DNA of 64,000 bases from Amycolatopsis bullii (GCF_014654205.1 NZ_BNAW01000007.1:62001-126000), one strand, 5' to 3'. Positions 36,957-47,308 are shown, counted from the stretch's first letter. Numbers and translations: made by a program. The notes: generated by a model from the sequence alone, not told the origin.

Positions 36957-37781
36957 ATGGCCGTGGACGACGCAGGTCCCGATGGCCCGCTGCCCCTCCG
37001 GCGGCGGGGCACGCTCGGGGTGATCGCGACCGGGGCGTCGGCGTCCGGGCCCGTGTTGCACGGCCTCCGGGTGGCCGCCCGCGAGCAGGAGTACGCGCTC
37101 AGCGTCTTCAGCGTGTCGGGCAGGAGCGGGGCGGCCGTGCTGGCCGCGGTGGCCGGACTGCAGCTGCAGGGCGTGGCCGGGATCGTGGTGCTCGACGGGC
37201 ACCTGCTGGCCGAGCTGGCCCCGGTCGCCGGCATCCCGCTGGTGCCTGCGGCCTCGACCGACCAGTACGCCGGGGCGCGCCAGGCCACCGAACACCTCCT
37301 GGAACTCGGGCACCCGACGGTCTGGCACCTCGGCGGCCCGGAGGAAGGGCCGGTGGCCCGCGCCCGCGAGCGCGGCTGGCGCGAGACGCTCGAACGCCAC
37401 GGAGCCGAGGTCCCCCCGGTGGTCCGCGGCGACTGGTCCGCCCGCTCGGGGTTCCGCGCCGGCCAATCGCTGGCGGTCGAGTCCGGCGTGGGCGCGGTCT
37501 TCTCGGCGAACGACCACATGGCACTCGGGCTGGTGGCGGCGTTCGCGGAGGCGGGCATGCGCGTCCCCCGCGACGCCCACGTGGTCGGCTTCGACGACGT
37601 CCCCGAGGCGGCCTACTTCGCGCCCCCGCTGACGACGGTCCGCCAGGACTACGTGGCCGCGGGCCGCCGGACCCTGGCCACCCTGGCGGCGCGCATCGAC
37701 GGTATCGCGGTCCCGGCGTGGGGCACGGTCGAGGCCGAGCTGGTGGTCCGGGAGAGCAGCCGCTGCCTCAAGGGCGCCTGA
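36957..37781 (+). CDS. LacI-family effector-binding protein lacking the DNA-binding domain (LacI-3)
   Basis: A 274-residue paralogue of LacI-1 and LacI-2. It keeps the effector domain, including TEHLLELGHPTVWHL, VVRGDWSARSGF, SANDHMALGL, GFDDVPEAAYF and PPLTTVRQD. However, the protein starts at the position where the domain begins in its relatives, so helix-turn-helix and hinge are absent. No HTH-coding stretch is visible upstream, so this does not look like a frameshift. The gene has an intact promoter with the shared operator. It may dimerise with its paralogues and weaken their DNA binding, or buffer inducer. Both ideas are inference. Confidence 0.85.
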   Translation: MAVDDAGPDGPLPLRRRGTLGVIATGASASGPVLHGLRVAAREQEYALSVFSVSGRSGAAVLAAVAGLQLQGVAGIVVLDGHLLAELAPVAGIPLVPAASTDQYAGARQATEHLLELGHPTVWHLGGPEEGPVARARERGWRETLERHGAEVPPVVRGDWSARSGFRAGQSLAVESGVGAVFSANDHMALGLVAAFAEAGMRVPRDAHVVGFDDVPEAAYFAPPLTTVRQDYVAAGRRTLATLAARIDGIAVPAWGTVEAELVVRESSRCLKGA

Positions 37782-37795
37782 CGGCCGCTCGCGGA

Positions 37796-39019
37796 TCACC
37801 GGGTCAGTGGCAGCGCCGCCATCCCGCGCAGCGACGGGTTGGGGCGGCGCCGGACCTCCCCGCCGATCGCCAGCGCCGGAAACCGCTTCCCCAGCTGTTC
37901 GAGCAGCACGGTCATCTCGAGCCGCGCCAAGGCCGCGCCGAGGCACAGGTGCAGGCCGTGCCCGAAGAACAGCCCACGCCCGTCGTCACGGGTGATGTCG
38001 AAGCGGTCCGGGTCCGCGAACCGCGCGGGGTCCCGGTTCGCCGCTCCGCCCAGGATCACCACCATGTCGTCGGCCGGGATCTCCCGCCCGTCGAGGACCA
38101 CCGGACGGACGGCCGCCCGCTGGCTCATCTGGGCGGCCCCGTCCCACCGCAGCACCTCCTCGACCGCGCCGGCCGCCAGCCCCGGATCGCCGGCGAGGAG
38201 GGCGAACTGGTCCGGATGGGTCAGCAGCGCGTGGACGCCGTTGCCCAGCGCGCCCGCGGTGGTCTCGTAGCCGCCGCCGAACAACACCAAGAGCGCGTTG
38301 AGCACCTCCTCCTCGGACATCAGCTCCGCGCCGGTGCCGGGCCGGACCAGCAGCGCGGACGTCAGGTCGTCCGCCGGTTCCGCGCGCCGTCGCGCGATCA
38401 GCTCGGTGAAGTAGTCCCGGAATTCGACGGCGGCGGCGTCGACCTCGGCGCGCAGGGCCGCCGGCATCGCCGGATCGACCTGCTTTCCGATCAGGTCGGT
38501 GAGGCGGCGAAGCCGGTCGTGGTCGACATCGGGCACGCCGACCAGGTCCCCGATCACGGCCATCCCCAGCGGGTAGAGGACGGTGCCGACGAACTCCGCC
38601 GCGGTCCCGTCCGCCGTGGCGTCGGCGAAGCGGTCCAATACGCGGTCGGTGGCCCGGCGGACGGCGGGCTCCAGCTCCTGGACCCGCCGGACGGTGAAGT
38701 CGCGCACGAGCAGGCGGCGCTCGCGCGTGTGTTCCGGCGGGTTCTTCCACGGCAGCAGCGCGGTCAGCAACACCATCGCGGCGTTGTCGCGCCAGCCCGG
38801 CCGGTGCCGGTCGCGCCACTCGGCGTCCAGCACCCGGAAGGTCTCGCCGTCGGCGAGCACCTGCTGGCAGTCGGCGAACCGGCTGAGGACCCAGCCGCCG
38901 AAGATTTCGCTGCGGAAGACCGGCGTCTCTTCGCGGAGTTTCGCGTAGACCGGGTACGGATCGGCGAGCCCCGCCGGGGTGGACAGGGACAGTAAGGCCT
39001 GGTCGGCGGCTGCGGACAC
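37796..39019 (-). CDS. Cytochrome P450
   Basis: A 407-residue bacterial class I P450. The I-helix reads GGGYETTAG, the K-helix has the expected Glu and Arg in EEVLRW, and the haem-binding loop FFGHGLHLCLG places the axial Cys at 359. It hydroxylates or otherwise oxidises an unknown small molecule using electrons from a ferredoxin. No ferredoxin gene is adjacent. The reductase-like gene at 532-1737 is far away. The start GTG 39019 follows GGAGGGAG. It converges on LacI-3 with 14 bases between and follows an MFS gene on the same strand. Confidence 0.93.
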   Translation of the reverse strand: MSAAADQALLSLSTPAGLADPYPVYAKLREETPVFRSEIFGGWVLSRFADCQQVLADGETFRVLDAEWRDRHRPGWRDNAAMVLLTALLPWKNPPEHTRERRLLVRDFTVRRVQELEPAVRRATDRVLDRFADATADGTAAEFVGTVLYPLGMAVIGDLVGVPDVDHDRLRRLTDLIGKQVDPAMPAALRAEVDAAAVEFRDYFTELIARRRAEPADDLTSALLVRPGTGAELMSEEEVLNALLVLFGGGYETTAGALGNGVHALLTHPDQFALLAGDPGLAAGAVEEVLRWDGAAQMSQRAAVRPVVLDGREIPADDMVVILGGAANRDPARFADPDRFDITRDDGRGLFFGHGLHLCLGAALARLEMTVLLEQLGKRFPALAIGGEVRRRPNPSLRGMAALPLTR

Positions 39020-39060
39020 GAGTGCTCCCTCCAGTGGCGAACCGGTGTCCGCAGTCTTCT

Positions 39061-39080
39061 CCCCGGCACCGGTGCCGGGG
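39061..39080. terminator. Perfect 20-bp GC palindrome after the MFS gene
   Basis: CCCCGGCACC meets its reverse complement with no spacer. It lies 20 bases past the MFS stop (minus strand) and 42 bases before the P450 start. It probably separates the two transcripts. Confidence 0.55.
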
Positions 39081-39099
39081 CAGGGGTCCGGACCGGGCG

Positions 39100-40236
39100 T
39101 CACCCCGATGGCAGAGTGGCGGTCAGCGCGAGCAGGGCGAGCGCGGCCGCCGGAGCGAGGGCGAAGGCGGCGGAGGCGCCCAGTGCGTCCGCGGTGTGCC
39201 CGGCGAGGAACGCCGCCAGGGCGGAACCCGCTGCGCTCGTGGAGTTGTTCCAGGTGAACGCCCGGGTGCGGACCGCCGGGGCGACGGCCCGCTCGGTGAG
39301 GACGTTCAGCAGGACCAGCGTGGGCGGGATGGCGGCCTCGGTGACGACCACCGCGGCGCCGAGCCAGAGCGCCGACCGCGCCAGGGGGAGCAGCAGCGCC
39401 GTGGCCGTCAGGTACGCCGCGGCGACGACCAGCTGGACGCGGGCCGGGGCACGGTGCCGCCGCAGTCCGTAGAGCCAGCCGGAAACCAGCCCGGCGACAC
39501 TCCCGGCGGCGACGATCGGCGTGGCCGCACCGGGCACCCCGTACTCCGTGGCGAACGCGCTCACGGACACCCCCATCGTGCCGAAGTACAGCCCCACGGC
39601 CAGGTTGAGCAGCGTGATGCGCATGAACCGCGGCCGCAGCGACCCGGGGCGAGCGGGCGGTGGCGCGGTCCGGCGCTGGGCGGCGAGGGCCGCACCGCCG
39701 CCGACGATCAGGGCCGCGGCGAGCGCACTGGCCAAGGGGGCGCAACCGGCCGCCCCGAGTGCGGTGACCAGCGCCGGCCCGAGGAGGAAAGCGCCGGCGT
39801 TGGCCAGCGATTCGAGCGCGAACGCGGTGGGCAGATCCGCCGGCCGGGAGCGCAGCAGGTGCGCCCAGCGCGCCGCCGAGAGGGCACCGAGCTGGGGGAC
39901 GGCCGCGCCCGCGCCGGCTGCGAACGCGATGGCCGCCGTCGGGGGCGTGGTGAGCACACCGGCGATGGCGATGCCGTGGGCGGCCACCGAAAACGGCAGG
40001 ACGCGGGCTTGGCCGAACCGGTCGGCCAGGCGGGCGAGCTGCGGGCCCGTGACGGCTTCGGCGAGGGCGAACGCGGCCGTGGCGAGACCGGCCGTCCCGT
40101 AGGAGCCGGTCCGGGCGTGCACCAGCCAGACCAGGCCGAGGCCGGTCATGGCGATGCCGACCCGCCCCGCGGCGGCGGTGCAGAAGAAAGCGGCGGCGCC
40201 GGGCAGGCGCAGCACCGGCCGATAGCCGGACGACAT
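39100..40236 (-). CDS. MFS transporter
   Basis: A 378-residue protein with about eleven or twelve hydrophobic helices and no large soluble domain. The loop LARLADRFGQARV between helices two and three is the MFS signature region. A Pro/Arg-rich central loop (PPPARPGSLRPRF) divides the two halves. It is probably an efflux pump for a hydrophobic compound. The start at 40236 omits a leader that has no helix. It lies upstream of the P450 on the same strand, so the two could share a substrate, but a palindrome separates them. Confidence 0.82.
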   Translation of the reverse strand: MSSGYRPVLRLPGAAAFFCTAAAGRVGIAMTGLGLVWLVHARTGSYGTAGLATAAFALAEAVTGPQLARLADRFGQARVLPFSVAAHGIAIAGVLTTPPTAAIAFAAGAGAAVPQLGALSAARWAHLLRSRPADLPTAFALESLANAGAFLLGPALVTALGAAGCAPLASALAAALIVGGGAALAAQRRTAPPPARPGSLRPRFMRITLLNLAVGLYFGTMGVSVSAFATEYGVPGAATPIVAAGSVAGLVSGWLYGLRRHRAPARVQLVVAAAYLTATALLLPLARSALWLGAAVVVTEAAIPPTLVLLNVLTERAVAPAVRTRAFTWNNSTSAAGSALAAFLAGHTADALGASAAFALAPAAALALLALTATLPSG

Positions 40237-40324
40237 GGGGGTCCCGTGGCGGAACGGCCCGGCCTGGGCGGGTCCGGACGACTGGGGACACCCTGACAGA
40301 CGGCACCGGGACCGGACAACGGGG

Positions 40325-42274
40325 TTAAAGCTGCAGGCGATCACCGAGTCCGCGGACGTGGTCCGCCGTGCCGCAGCCGAGGTCGAGCTGGCGGCGGCGC
40401 TCCGCGACGAACGCCCGGCCCAGCCCGGTCCGGTCCGAAGTGGACATACTCCGGCGCAGTTCGTTCAGCAGCCCGCGTTCCTCGCCGCGGACGTGCGCGT
40501 CCACGGCGTTCTCCAGCCGCAGCAACGCCTTTTCGAAGTCGTCGCCCTCCAGGACGGCCAGGAGGTCTTCGCCGAACGGGGAACCCGGTGCGTCCGGGCG
40601 GACGATGCGCTCGGTCGCCGTCGCGTGGGCGACCAGCAGGGCCGCCAGCTCCGCGACCAGCGCCGGGCGGTCGGCTTCGCTGTTGCGCAGGTCGCGCAGC
40701 AGCTGCTCGAACCGGCGGTGGTCGGCCAGCAGCACCTCGACCACGTCCGAGCCCGGCGCCGCCGCGGCCGGGGCCGGGCGCATCCAGCCGAACGTCAGCT
40801 CCACCGCCTGGCGCCAGTGCCCGTACTCGGAGTCGCGGCGGGCCGGGTCCATCGCCGGCAGCCACTGGCCCGCCCGGTGCCAGTTGCGCCGCAGGCCCTC
40901 CAGGTCGGGCCAGTACCCGACGGACAGCCCGGCCGCGTAGGCCGCGCCCAGCGAAACCGTCTCCGCCACCATCGGGCGCACCACCGGCACGTCGAGGACG
41001 TCGGCGATGAACTGCATCAGCAGGTTGTCCGCGGTCATCCCGCCGTCGACCTTCAACGTCGAGAGCGCCAGCCCCGAGTCGGCGTTCATCGCGTCGACGA
41101 CCTCGCGGGTCTGCCAGCCGGTCGCCTCCAGCACCGCCCGCGCGAGGTGGCCCTTGGTGATGTACGACGTCAGCCCGGCGATCACGCCGCGTGCCTCGCT
41201 GTGCCAGTGCGGCGCGAACAACCCGGAGAACGCGGGCACGATGTAGCAGCCGCCGTTGTCCTCGACCGTCCGCGCGAGGGTCTCGATCTCGGGCGCGCTG
41301 CCGATCAGCTCCAGGCCGTCGCGGAACCACTGCACCAGCGACCCGGTGACGGCGATCGACCCTTCGAGGGCGTACACCGCGGGCTCGTCACCGATCTTGA
41401 ACCCGACCGTGGTGAGCATCCCGTGGGTGGACAGCACCGGTGTCGGGCCGGTGTTGAGCAGCAGGAAGCTGCCCGTGCCGTACGTGCACTTCGCCTCGCC
41501 GGGCGCGAAACATGTCTGGCCGAACAGCGCGGCCTGCTGATCACCCAGGGCGGCGGCGATCCGGATGCCGGGCACCACGCGCGACGTCGTCCCGTAGACC
41601 TCCGTCGACGACCGGATCTCCGGCAGCATCGCCCGCGGGACGTCGAAGAACTCCAGGAGTTCGTCATCCCACGAAAGCGTGCGCAGGTTCATCAGCATGG
41701 TGCGCGAGGCGTTGGTGACGTCGGTGACGTGCACGCCGCCCTCGGCGCCGCCGGTCAGGTTCCAGATCAGCCAGCTCTCGATGGTGCCGAAGAGGACGTC
41801 GCCGCGTTCGGCGCGCTCGCGCAGCCCCGGCGTGCGTTCGAGCAGCCAGCGGATGCGCGGCGCGGAGAAGTACGTGGCCAGCGGCAGGCCGCACAGCTGC
41901 CGGACGCGGTCGGCGCCGGGCTCGCGGGCGAGCTGTTCGAGCATGGCGTCGGTGCGGGTGTCCTGCCAGACGATCGCCCGCCCGACCGGGTTGCCGGTGC
42001 GCCGGTCCCACAGGACGGTGGTCTCCCGCTGGTTGGCGATCCCGAGCCCGACGACCTGCTCGGCGCTCGCCCCGGCGTCGGCCAGAGCCTGCGGCACGAT
42101 CCGCGACAGGTTCCGCCAGATCTCGGTGGCGTCGTGCTCGACCCAGCCGGGCCGCGGGAAGTGCTGCTGGTGCTCCCGCTGCACGACGGAGACGAGCCGG
42201 CCGCGGGCGTCGAACAGGATGCACCGGGTGGAGGTGGTCCCCTGGTCGATGGACATCACGTACCGCTGGACCAT
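40325..42274 (-). CDS. Glycerol kinase fused to a hemerythrin-like HHE domain
   Basis: A 649-residue fusion. Residues 1 to about 500 are a complete glycerol kinase: [32 protein letters not shown] and VDGGMTADN are intact. After an Ala/Pro linker, residues 509-649 are a helical bundle with the metal ligands of a hemerythrin/HHE domain: H519, H550, E555, H594 and E598/E599. Such domains bind a di-iron centre that senses or carries oxygen or NO. The gene follows the IclR regulator by 10 bases and is divergent from glpFKD, where a normal glpK exists. The start is set by GGGAGGGG. Redox control of kinase activity is inference. Confidence 0.87.
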   Translation of the reverse strand: MVQRYVMSIDQGTTSTRCILFDARGRLVSVVQREHQQHFPRPGWVEHDATEIWRNLSRIVPQALADAGASAEQVVGLGIANQRETTVLWDRRTGNPVGRAIVWQDTRTDAMLEQLAREPGADRVRQLCGLPLATYFSAPRIRWLLERTPGLRERAERGDVLFGTIESWLIWNLTGGAEGGVHVTDVTNASRTMLMNLRTLSWDDELLEFFDVPRAMLPEIRSSTEVYGTTSRVVPGIRIAAALGDQQAALFGQTCFAPGEAKCTYGTGSFLLLNTGPTPVLSTHGMLTTVGFKIGDEPAVYALEGSIAVTGSLVQWFRDGLELIGSAPEIETLARTVEDNGGCYIVPAFSGLFAPHWHSEARGVIAGLTSYITKGHLARAVLEATGWQTREVVDAMNADSGLALSTLKVDGGMTADNLLMQFIADVLDVPVVRPMVAETVSLGAAYAAGLSVGYWPDLEGLRRNWHRAGQWLPAMDPARRDSEYGHWRQAVELTFGWMRPAPAAAAPGSDVVEVLLADHRRFEQLLRDLRNSEADRPALVAELAALLVAHATATERIVRPDAPGSPFGEDLLAVLEGDDFEKALLRLENAVDAHVRGEERGLLNELRRSMSTSDRTGLGRAFVAERRRQLDLGCGTADHVRGLGDRLQL

Positions 42275-42284
42275 GCCCCTCCCT

Positions 42285-43037
42285 TCACCATCGGGACGCA
42301 CCCAGGTCCCGGGAGACCGCGCGTGCCGCGTCGCGGACGTGGCCGAGCAGCCGGGTGCTCGGGCTGCCGTCCGGCTCGCAGATCCGCTCCACCGCGCCGG
42401 ACACCCCGATCGCGCCGACCACGATCCCGCCGTGGCCGCGGATCGGCGCCGCGATCCCGGCCTCACCCGAGATCATCTCGCCGTTCTCCGCCGCCCAGCC
42501 CGCCTCCCGTACCTTCGCACACGCCCGCTTGATCGCCGTCTGGGTGACCAGCGTGCGGCGGGTGAACGGCTCGGGATCGGCCTTCAGCGTCGTGTCGTAG
42601 GCCAGCAGGACCTTCCCCAGCGCCGTCGCGTGCAGCGGCAGCAGCGTGCCGACGTCGAGGGTCTGCAGGCTGTCGTCCGGCCGGAACACGTGGTGCACGA
42701 CCAGCACCCGGCCCTCCAGGGGCGCGCCGATCCGGACGGCCTCACCGCTGCGGGCGGCCAGCGCGTCGGCCCAGTTGATCGCCCGGGAGCGCAGCTCGTT
42801 GACGTCGAGGTAGCTCGTGCCCAGGTGCAGCAGCGCCGCGCCGAGCTGGTACTTGCCCGTGTCGCGGTCCTGCTCGACGAACCCGACGCCCTGCAGCGTG
42901 CGCAGGATGCCGTGCGCGGTGCCCTTCGCCAGTTCGAGGGACTCGGCGATCTCGCCGACGCCCAGGCGCCCCGAGCCGCGCGCCAGCAACCGCAGGATCG
43001 CGGCGGCGCGCTCGATGGACTGGATCGGACCGGGCAC
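42285..43037 (-). CDS. IclR-family regulator of the glycerol locus (GylR-like)
   Basis: A 250-residue regulator. The winged helix is N-terminal ([28 protein letters not shown]) and the IclR effector domain is C-terminal ([35 protein letters not shown]). Homologues such as Streptomyces GylR control glycerol operons in response to glycerol 3-phosphate. The gene starts at GTG 43037. It is divergent from glpFKD and co-transcribed with the kinase-hemerythrin fusion. Two TTCGACAATG boxes in the intergenic region are its likely sites. Confidence 0.9.
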   Translation of the reverse strand: MPGPIQSIERAAAILRLLARGSGRLGVGEIAESLELAKGTAHGILRTLQGVGFVEQDRDTGKYQLGAALLHLGTSYLDVNELRSRAINWADALAARSGEAVRIGAPLEGRVLVVHHVFRPDDSLQTLDVGTLLPLHATALGKVLLAYDTTLKADPEPFTRRTLVTQTAIKRACAKVREAGWAAENGEMISGEAGIAAPIRGHGGIVVGAIGVSGAVERICEPDGSPSTRLLGHVRDAARAVSRDLGASRW

Positions 43038-43065
43038 CGCGAGACCCTAGCCCGACCGGCCGCGA

Positions 43066-43148
43066 TTCGACAATGTCGAACATCCACTTCGGCCGTTCGA
43101 CAATGCCGACCGCCGTCCGTTGACCCTCCCGACCAGCGAACTTAACTT
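43066..43148. promoter_or_regulatory. Glycerol operon control region
   Basis: TTCGACAATGTCGAA (43066-43080) is a nearly perfect palindrome. TTCGACAATGCCGA (43096-43109) repeats it 30 bases on. Next come a -35 TTGACC (43120-43125), 17 bases and a -10 TAACTT (43143-43148) reading towards glpF. Boxes placed upstream of a good promoter could serve either repression of the divergent gene or activation. IclR binding is inferred. Confidence 0.6.
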
Positions 43149-43191
43149 TCATCCACCAATAGGGGGACAAGGTCCTTTGTGGAGGAAAGCA

Positions 43192-44013
43192 ATGGTGCGA
43201 AGCCTCAAGGCCCGTGGACTCGCCGGCGAAATGGCCGCCGAGTTCGTGGGGACGATGATCCTCATCCTGTTCGGGTGTGGCGTGGTGGCGCAGGTCGTCG
43301 CCGCGGGCATCGGGGACCACGACAGCATCGCCTGGGCCTGGGGCCTCGGCGTCACGCTCGGTGTTTACGTCGCTTCGCGGATCAGCGGCGCGCACCTGAA
43401 CCCGGCGGTGACCATCGCGCTCGCGGTGTTCAAGGGCTTCGAGTGGCGCAAGGTCGCCCCGTACGCCCTGGCCCAGACCGCCGGCGCGTTCCTGGCCGCG
43501 CTGCTGGTGCGCTGGAACTACACCGAGGTGCTCAACGCCAAGGACCCGGGGCTGACGATCAAGACCCAGGGCGTGTTCTCCACCCTTCCGGGTAACGGCA
43601 CGCTGCCCGTCGGTGACTGGGGTGCCTTCCGCGACCAGATCATCGGCACCGCGATCCTGCTGATCGTCCTGTTCGCCATCACCGACCTGCGCAACACCTC
43701 GCCGGGCGCGAACCTGGCCCCGGTCGTCGTCGGCTTCCTCGTCGTCGCCATCGGCATGGCCTGGGGCACCGACGCCGGCTACGCGATCAACCCGGCCCGT
43801 GACTTCGGCCCGCGCCTGGCCTCCTGGCTGACCGGCTACGACACGGCGTTCACCGACCAGTACGGCTTCCCCTACTGGTGGATCCCGATCGTGGCGCCCG
43901 TGATCGGCGCTCTGATCGGCGGCGCGATCTACAAGTTCCTCATCGAGCGGTTCCTGCCCGCGGGCGAGCCGCTGGACGCCATGCCCGCCAAGGACCTCGA
44001 GCCCGCCAACTGA
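43192..44013 (+). CDS. glpF: Glycerol uptake facilitator
   Basis: A 273-residue aquaglyceroporin with six membrane helices and two NPA half-helices: HLNPAVT (N70) and [10 protein letters not shown], the latter with the Asp typical of glycerol channels. It lets glycerol diffuse into the cell, where GlpK traps it. The start at ATG 43192 follows GGAGGAAAG. A longer frame back to 43120 would run through the promoter and is rejected. Fourteen bases separate it from glpK. Confidence 0.95.
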   Translation: MVRSLKARGLAGEMAAEFVGTMILILFGCGVVAQVVAAGIGDHDSIAWAWGLGVTLGVYVASRISGAHLNPAVTIALAVFKGFEWRKVAPYALAQTAGAFLAALLVRWNYTEVLNAKDPGLTIKTQGVFSTLPGNGTLPVGDWGAFRDQIIGTAILLIVLFAITDLRNTSPGANLAPVVVGFLVVAIGMAWGTDAGYAINPARDFGPRLASWLTGYDTAFTDQYGFPYWWIPIVAPVIGALIGGAIYKFLIERFLPAGEPLDAMPAKDLEPAN

Positions 44014-44027
44014 GTAGGAGCACGACC

Positions 44028-45542
44028 ATGCCGGACTTCGTCGGTGCCGTGGACCAGGGCACGACCAGCACCCGCTTCATGATCTTCGACCACGGCGGCA
44101 ACGAGATCGCCCGCCACCAGCTCGAGCACGAGCAGATCCTGCCCAAGCCGGGCTGGGTCGAGCACGACGCCACCGAGATCTGGGAACGCACCCGCTCGGT
44201 CATCGCGACCGCGCTCAACAAGGCCAACCTGACGGTCGGCGACCTGGCCGCGCTCGGCATCACCAACCAGCGCGAGACCACCGTGGTCTGGAACCGCCGC
44301 ACCGGCCGCCCGTACGGCAACGCGATCGTCTGGCAGGACACCCGCACCGACCGGATCGCCTCCGCGCTCGAGCGCGAGGGCAAGGGCGACATCATCCGGC
44401 GCAAGGCCGGCCTGCCGCCCGCCACCTACTTCTCCGGCGGCAAGCTGCAGTGGATCCTGGAGAACATCCCGGGCGTGCGCGAGGACGCCGAGAAGGGCCA
44501 CGCCCTCTTCGGCACCACGGACACGTGGCTGATCTGGAACCTGACCGGCGGGCCGGACGGCGGCGTGCACGTCACCGACCCGACCAACGCCTCCCGCACC
44601 ATGCTCATGGACCTGGAGACCCTCGACTGGGACGACGAGCTGCTGTCGTTCTTCACCGTCCCGCGGCAGATGCTGCCGGCGATCCGGCCGTCGTCCAACC
44701 CGGGCTTCGGCACCACCCGCACCGGCGGCCCGCTCGGCGGCGAGGTCGCCATCACCGGCGTCCTCGGCGACCAGCAGGCCGCCACCGTCGGCCAGGTCTG
44801 CTTCCGGCCCGGCGAGGCCAAGAACACCTACGGCACCGGCAACTTCCTGCTGCTCAACACCGGGCAGGAGCTGGTGCGCTCCCAGCACGGCCTGCTGACG
44901 ACGCTGTGCTACCAGTTCGGCGACGACAAGCCGGTCTACGCCCTCGAAGGCTCGATCGCCGTCACGGGTTCCGCGGTGCAGTGGCTGCGCGACCAGCTGG
45001 GCATCATCAGCGGCGCGGCCCAGAGCGAGAGCCTGGCCCGCCAGGTCGCGGACAACGGCGGCGTCTACTTCGTCCCGGCGTTCTCCGGCCTGTTCGCCCC
45101 GTACTGGCGCTCCGACGCCCGCGGCGCGATCGTCGGCCTGACCCGCGCCACGACGAACGCCCACATCGCGCGGGCCACCCTGGAGGCGATCTGCTACCAG
45201 ACCCGCGACGTCGTCGAGGCGATGCAGAACGACTCCGGCGTCACGCTGGACGTGCTGCGGGTGGACGGCGGCGTCACCGCCAACGAGCTGTGCATGCAGC
45301 TGCAGGCGGACATCCTCGGCGTGCCGGTGTCGAAGCCGGTCGTCGCCGAGACCACCGCGCTGGGCGCCGCCTACGCGGCCGGGCTGGCCGTCGGCTTCTG
45401 GAAGTCGACCGACGAGCTCGAGCAGAACTGGAACGAGGACAAGCGCTGGACGCCGTCGTGGAGCGACGAGCAGCGCGCCGAGGGCTACGCGGGCTGGCAG
45501 AAGGCCGTCGGCCGCACGCTCGACTGGGTCGACGTGCAGTGA
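44028..45542 (+). CDS. glpK: Glycerol kinase
   Basis: A 504-residue FGGY kinase that converts glycerol to glycerol 3-phosphate. [38 protein letters not shown] and [11 protein letters not shown] are all present, and the length is exactly the family norm. It shares much of its sequence with the N-terminal part of the fusion protein at 40325 but lacks the hemerythrin-like tail. It is the middle gene of glpFKD, with GGAG upstream of the ATG. Confidence 0.97.
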   Translation: MPDFVGAVDQGTTSTRFMIFDHGGNEIARHQLEHEQILPKPGWVEHDATEIWERTRSVIATALNKANLTVGDLAALGITNQRETTVVWNRRTGRPYGNAIVWQDTRTDRIASALEREGKGDIIRRKAGLPPATYFSGGKLQWILENIPGVREDAEKGHALFGTTDTWLIWNLTGGPDGGVHVTDPTNASRTMLMDLETLDWDDELLSFFTVPRQMLPAIRPSSNPGFGTTRTGGPLGGEVAITGVLGDQQAATVGQVCFRPGEAKNTYGTGNFLLLNTGQELVRSQHGLLTTLCYQFGDDKPVYALEGSIAVTGSAVQWLRDQLGIISGAAQSESLARQVADNGGVYFVPAFSGLFAPYWRSDARGAIVGLTRATTNAHIARATLEAICYQTRDVVEAMQNDSGVTLDVLRVDGGVTANELCMQLQADILGVPVSKPVVAETTALGAAYAAGLAVGFWKSTDELEQNWNEDKRWTPSWSDEQRAEGYAGWQKAVGRTLDWVDVQ

Positions 45543-45559
45543 GCAGGAGGAGGAACACC

Positions 45560-47248
45560 GTGACCCCGCTTTCCCCGCAGTACCGGGCGGAAACCCTGCG
45601 GAAGCTGGTCAACGAAGAGGTCGACGTGCTCGTCGTCGGCGGGGGAGTCACCGGGGCCGGCGTCGCGCTCGACGCCGCCTCCCGGGGCCTGGAGACCGCG
45701 CTGGTCGAGGCCCGCGACTTCGCCGCCGGCACGTCCAGCCGGTCGTCCAAGCTGATCCACGGCGGCCTGCGCTACCTGGAGCAGCTGGACTTCAAGCTGG
45801 TGCGCGAGGCGCTCAAGGAACGCGGCCTGCTGCTGCAGAAGCTGGCCCCGCACCTGGTGCGCCCGGTCAAGTTCCTGGTCCCGCTGCAGCACCGGGTGTG
45901 GGAGCGCGGCTACATCGGCGCCGGCGTCACCCTGTACGACACCCTCGGCGGCGCCCGCGCGCTGCCGAGGCACCGGCACCTGTCCAAGCGGGGGGCCTTC
46001 AAGGTGGCCCCGGCGCTCGCGGACGACGCGCTGATCGGGGCGATCCAGTACTACGACGCCCAGGTCGACGACGCCCGCCACACGATGACGATCGCGCGGA
46101 CGGCCGCCGAGCAGGGCGCTTCGGTGCTCACGCGGACTCGCGTCACGTCGCTGCTTCGCGACGGTGAGCGCGTGGTCGGCGCGAAGGTCGTCGACCGCGA
46201 GAGCGGCGTGGAGTTCGAGATCCGCGCGAAGACGGTCGTGGCCGCGACCGGCGTGTGGAGCGACGACATGGCGGAGGCGGCCGGGATTCCCGCGCCGTTC
46301 ACCGTCCGCGCGTCGAAGGGCATCCACCTGGTGGTGCCGCGGGAGAAGATCGATCTGGACACCGGGCTGATCCTGCGCACCGAGAAGAGCGTCCTGTTCG
46401 TCATCCCGTGGGGACGGCACTGGATCGTCGGCACCACCGACACCGAGTGGGACCTCGACCGCGAGCACCCGGCGGCGAGCCGCGCGGACGTCGACTACGT
46501 GCTCGAACACCTCAACGCCGTCCTGCGTACCCCCGTGACGCACGACGACATCGAGGGCGTCTACGCGGGCCTGCGCCCGCTGCTGGCGGCGAAGGCGGCC
46601 GCGACGACCAAGCTGTCGCGGGAGCACGCGGTGGCGCACCCGGTGCCGGGCCTGGTCATCGTGGCCGGCGGCAAGTACACGACCTACCGGGTGATGGCCG
46701 CGGACGCGGTCGACGTGGCGGTCGAGGAGCTCGGCCGCCCGGCCCCGCCGTCGTGGACCGACCGGCTCCCGATCGTCGGTGCCGAGGGCTACCACGAGCT
46801 GTGGGAGGACCGGTACTCCGTCGCCGCGCGGACCGGCCTGCCGCTGACCCGGGTGGAGCACCTCCTGCAGCGCTACGGCACGCGGATCTGGAACCTCGTC
46901 GAGCTCATGGAGGAGGATCCCTCGCTGGCTGCGCCGATCACGGAGACTTCGGAGTACCTGCGCGTGGAGGCGGTCTACGCGGTCTCCCACGAGGGTGCGC
47001 TGCACCTGGAGGACGTCCTGACGCGGCGGACGCGCATCTCCATCGAGGAGCGCGACCGCGGCGTGGCGGCGGCGCCCGTCGTGGCGGGTCTGATGGCCCC
47101 GCTGCTGGGCTGGGACTCCCACCGCACGGACCGCGAGGTGGCGAACTACCTGGCCCGCGTCGAAGCGGAGCGCTCGGCCCAGGAAGCGCCGGACGACGCG
47201 GCGGCGAACGCCACCCGCCTCGCGGCCCCGGCGCTCCTGCCGAGCTAA
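45560..47248 (+). CDS. glpD: Glycerol-3-phosphate dehydrogenase, FAD-dependent
   Basis: A 562-residue membrane-associated flavoprotein that oxidises glycerol 3-phosphate to dihydroxyacetone phosphate and passes electrons to the quinone pool. The FAD motif VVGGGVTGAG lies near residue 25. SSRSSKLIHGGLRYLE, GGKYTTYRVMA and the C-terminal helical domain are typical. The start GTG 45560 follows GGAGGAGGA. It completes glycerol uptake and oxidation in one operon. Confidence 0.96.
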   Translation: MTPLSPQYRAETLRKLVNEEVDVLVVGGGVTGAGVALDAASRGLETALVEARDFAAGTSSRSSKLIHGGLRYLEQLDFKLVREALKERGLLLQKLAPHLVRPVKFLVPLQHRVWERGYIGAGVTLYDTLGGARALPRHRHLSKRGAFKVAPALADDALIGAIQYYDAQVDDARHTMTIARTAAEQGASVLTRTRVTSLLRDGERVVGAKVVDRESGVEFEIRAKTVVAATGVWSDDMAEAAGIPAPFTVRASKGIHLVVPREKIDLDTGLILRTEKSVLFVIPWGRHWIVGTTDTEWDLDREHPAASRADVDYVLEHLNAVLRTPVTHDDIEGVYAGLRPLLAAKAAATTKLSREHAVAHPVPGLVIVAGGKYTTYRVMAADAVDVAVEELGRPAPPSWTDRLPIVGAEGYHELWEDRYSVAARTGLPLTRVEHLLQRYGTRIWNLVELMEEDPSLAAPITETSEYLRVEAVYAVSHEGALHLEDVLTRRTRISIEERDRGVAAAPVVAGLMAPLLGWDSHRTDREVANYLARVEAERSAQEAPDDAAANATRLAAPALLPS

Positions 47249-47308
47249 ACCGATCACCGCCGTCGCGCGTGGACACACCGGAACCGACCTGAAGGGGAGG
47301 AGCAGGGG

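Noticed and set aside
37796..40306. A single 836-residue MFS-P450 fusion protein
   Set aside because: The long frame joins shadow sequence of the MFS gene to the real P450. The P450 has its own GTG with a strong ribosome site at 39019, and the MFS protein is in another frame.
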